Assembly (NCBI RefSeq): GCF_016862275.1 | Contig: NZ_BOMQ01000031.1 | Coordinates: forward strand, 53,061 to 117,060 | Direction of reading: 5' to 3' | DNA from: Actinoplanes nipponensis | GTDB lineage: Bacteria; Actinomycetota; Actinomycetes; Mycobacteriales; Micromonosporaceae | DNA: 64,000 bases | Shown: positions 62,651-64,000 of the stretch, piece by piece | Numbering within the stretch: position 1 is the first letter of the stretch | Layout: the number at the start of each line of letters is the position of its first letter | The notes under the pieces: generated by a model | Database searches by the model: none | What the model was told of the DNA's origin: nothing | The model's input: only the letters and a program-made list of their open reading frames with translations | Made by a program: the position numbers and the translations under genes

Positions 62651-63754
62651 ATGCGTAAAGGACTCCTCGCCCTGACTGCGGTCGGCCTGCTGGCCACCGG
62701 CAGCATGGCTGCGTGCGGTGACGACAGCGGCAGCGACACCGGCAGCAGCTCCGGCGGCTCGTCCACCGGCAAGGTCGGCGTCATCCTGCCGGACACCAAG
62801 AGCTCGGCGCGGTGGGCCACGGCCGACCTGACCTACCTCAAGGCGGCGTTCGAGGCGGCCGGCGTGCAGGCCGACATCCAGAACGCCCAGGGCGACAAGA
62901 CCCAGTTCCAGACGATCGCGGACGGCATGATCTCCAGCGGCGTCAAGGTGCTCATGATCGTCAACCTGGACTCCGGCACCGGCAAGGCCGTGCTCGACAA
63001 GGCCAAGAACGCCGGCATCGCCACCATCGACTACGACCGGCTCACTCTCAACGGCGGCGCCAACTTCTACGTGTCCTTCGACAACGTGGCGGTCGGCAAG
63101 CTGCAGGGCGAGGGCCTGGTCAAGTGCCTGGCCGACAAGAAGGCCAGCAAGCCGGTCGTGGCCGAGCTCAACGGCTCCCCGACCGACAACAACGCCACCC
63201 TGTTCAAGGAGGGCTACGACTCGGTCCTCAAGCCCAAGTACGACTCCGGCGAGTACCAGAAGGGCCCGGACCAGGCGGTCCCGGACTGGGACAACGCGCA
63301 GGCCGGCACCATCTTCGAGCAGATGCTCACCTCGAACAAGAACATCAAGGGCGTGCTCGCCGCCAACGACGGCCTGGGCAACGCGGCCATCGCGGTGCTC
63401 AAGAAGAACAAGCTGAACGGCCAGGTCCCGGTCACCGGCCAGGACGCGACCGTGCAGGGCCTGCAGAACATCCTCGCCGGCGACCAGTGCATGACCGTCT
63501 ACAAGGCCATCAAGAAGGAGGCGAACGCGGCGTCCGAGCTCGCGATCGCGCTCGCCAAGGGCCAGAAGCCGACCACGGCCACCGGCGTCACCAAGGACCC
63601 GGAGTCGGGCAAGGACGTGCCGTCGGTGCTGCTGACCCCGCAGTCCATCACCAAGGAGACCGTCAAGGACGTCATCGCCGACGGGTACGCCACCAAGGCC
63701 GAGGTCTGCACCGCCGACTTCGCCAAGGCCTGCACCGAAGCGGGCATCAGCTGA
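62651..63754 (+). CDS. xylF: Sugar-binding lipoprotein of a xylose/ribose-type ABC importer
   Basis: A 367-residue periplasmic-binding-type lipoprotein. Signal with lipobox SMAAC, then a Ser/Gly spacer. The binding domain has GKVGVILPDTKSSARW, FQTIADGMISSGVKVLMIVNLDSGTG, AGIATIDYDRLTLNGGANFYVSFDN, GVLAANDGLGNAAIAVLK and GQDATVQGLQNILAGDQCMTVYK. It is closest in memory to XylF/ChvE, which bind xylose, glucose or other monosaccharides. AAGGA precedes the ATG. An ABC ATPase follows after a hairpin. Three cysteines near the C-terminus are unusual. Confidence 0.88.
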   Translation: MRKGLLALTAVGLLATGSMAACGDDSGSDTGSSSGGSSTGKVGVILPDTKSSARWATADLTYLKAAFEAAGVQADIQNAQGDKTQFQTIADGMISSGVKVLMIVNLDSGTGKAVLDKAKNAGIATIDYDRLTLNGGANFYVSFDNVAVGKLQGEGLVKCLADKKASKPVVAELNGSPTDNNATLFKEGYDSVLKPKYDSGEYQKGPDQAVPDWDNAQAGTIFEQMLTSNKNIKGVLAANDGLGNAAIAVLKKNKLNGQVPVTGQDATVQGLQNILAGDQCMTVYKAIKKEANAASELAIALAKGQKPTTATGVTKDPESGKDVPSVLLTPQSITKETVKDVIADGYATKAEVCTADFAKACTEAGIS

Positions 63755-63786
63755 CCTGAGCTGATCGCCGGCCGGCTCCGACCGAC

Positions 63787-63828
63787 CGCGACGCCGCTCC
63801 TGCCCGCCCGGGCCGGAGCGGCGTCGCG
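63787..63828 (+). terminator. Intercistronic hairpin after the binding-protein gene
   Basis: CGCGACGCCGCTCC (63787-63800) is perfectly complementary to 63815-63828 with a 14-base loop. Its place between binding protein and ATPase suits partial termination or 3'-end protection that keeps the binding protein in excess. Confidence 0.7.
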
Positions 63829-63904
63829 CCGGGTCACCCCCGCCCGATCGCCCGCGGTGCAGCCACGACGACGAACCCGGTCACCCAGCGAAGGAGAAAC
63901 ACCC

Positions 63905-64000
63905 GTGGCCGCGACACCCCTTCTGGAACTCCACGGGATCGACAAGAGCTTCGGTCCCGTCCAGGTCCTGCACGATGTCGGACTCTCCGTCTACCCCGGC
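63905..64000 (+). CDS. Sugar ABC transporter ATP-binding protein, 3' partial
   Basis: The first 32 residues are in the window, starting at a GTG behind AAGGAG (MAATPLLELHGIDKSFGPVQ, then a VLHDVGLSVYPG stretch). This is the standard N-terminus of XylG/MglA/RbsA-type sugar ABC ATPases; the Walker A lies beyond the window edge. It would power the importer whose receptor is the preceding lipoprotein. Confidence 0.88.
   Translation, partial: MAATPLLELHGIDKSFGPVQVLHDVGLSVYPG

Overview
The window is chromosomal DNA of a very GC-rich, Gram-positive actinomycete. Third codon positions are almost all G or C, GTG starts are common, and genes are often coupled by GTGA or ATGA overlaps. Several genes look leaderless, and the secreted enzymes carry family 2 cellulose-binding modules (CBM2). 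Four sites matching the cellobiose-repressor (CebR) operator TGGGAGCGCTCCCA fit a plant-biomass degrader of the Streptomyces/Micromonosporaceae kind. An Actinoplanes-like genus is my inference and cannot be proven from the window.

Layout. 1-4.7 kb: the end of a GH9 cellulase, then a GH3 beta-glucosidase. 4.9-13.4 kb: a STAS/ATPase regulator, aminopeptidase N, an amino-acid permease, a GH27 alpha-galactosidase and a DUF3616 protein. 13.5-17.1 kb: nsrR-hmp (nitric-oxide defence) and an acyl-CoA synthetase. 17.1-20.2 kb: a small unknown protein, a vanadium haloperoxidase and a TetR/thioesterase operon. 20.3-25.1 kb: a CebR-box island with an arabinofuranosidase-like hydrolase, a broken LacI-sensor/GGDEF gene, a lipoprotein and a GH5 mannanase. 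25.2-29.6 kb: a TetR/MFS pair and an XRE-TPR/flavoprotein cassette. 29.7-34.1 kb: a hexuronate module (KDG kinase, KDPG aldolase, altronate-type dehydratase, LacI regulator). 34.2-42 kb: a LuxR-TPR regulator, a CBM2/FN3 protein, a YjbR protein, a CE15 glucuronoyl esterase, an unknown protein and an IS5-type remnant. 42.1-43.2 kb: a cyclase-family hydrolase and tRNA-Gly(GCC). 43.2-50.2 kb: a five-gene SWIM/vWA/MoxR/DUF5682 operon. 50.5-54.2 kb: an EEP nuclease diverging from a four-gene operon of an Lgt-like protein, two small membrane proteins and a radical SAM enzyme. 54.2-61.3 kb: RpiR-SIS-ngcEFG-GH16 with a divergent GlcNAc-type kinase. 61.5-64 kb: a PRC-barrel protein and the start of a sugar ABC operon.

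Working together. The GH9, GH3, GH5, CE15, GH27 and arabinofuranosidase-like enzymes attack cellulose, mannan, lignin-xylan ester links and side chains. The hexuronate genes and the two ABC systems take in and process products, and CebR boxes tie part of this to cellobiose.

The most unusual loci are the Lgt-like/radical SAM operon, whose cysteine layout recalls tetraether lipid synthases and whose Lgt-like partner seems to lack the usual catalytic histidine, and the SWIM/vWA/MoxR/DUF5682 operon related to E. coli yehL-yehQ. All family calls come from reading motifs by eye; no database search was possible.
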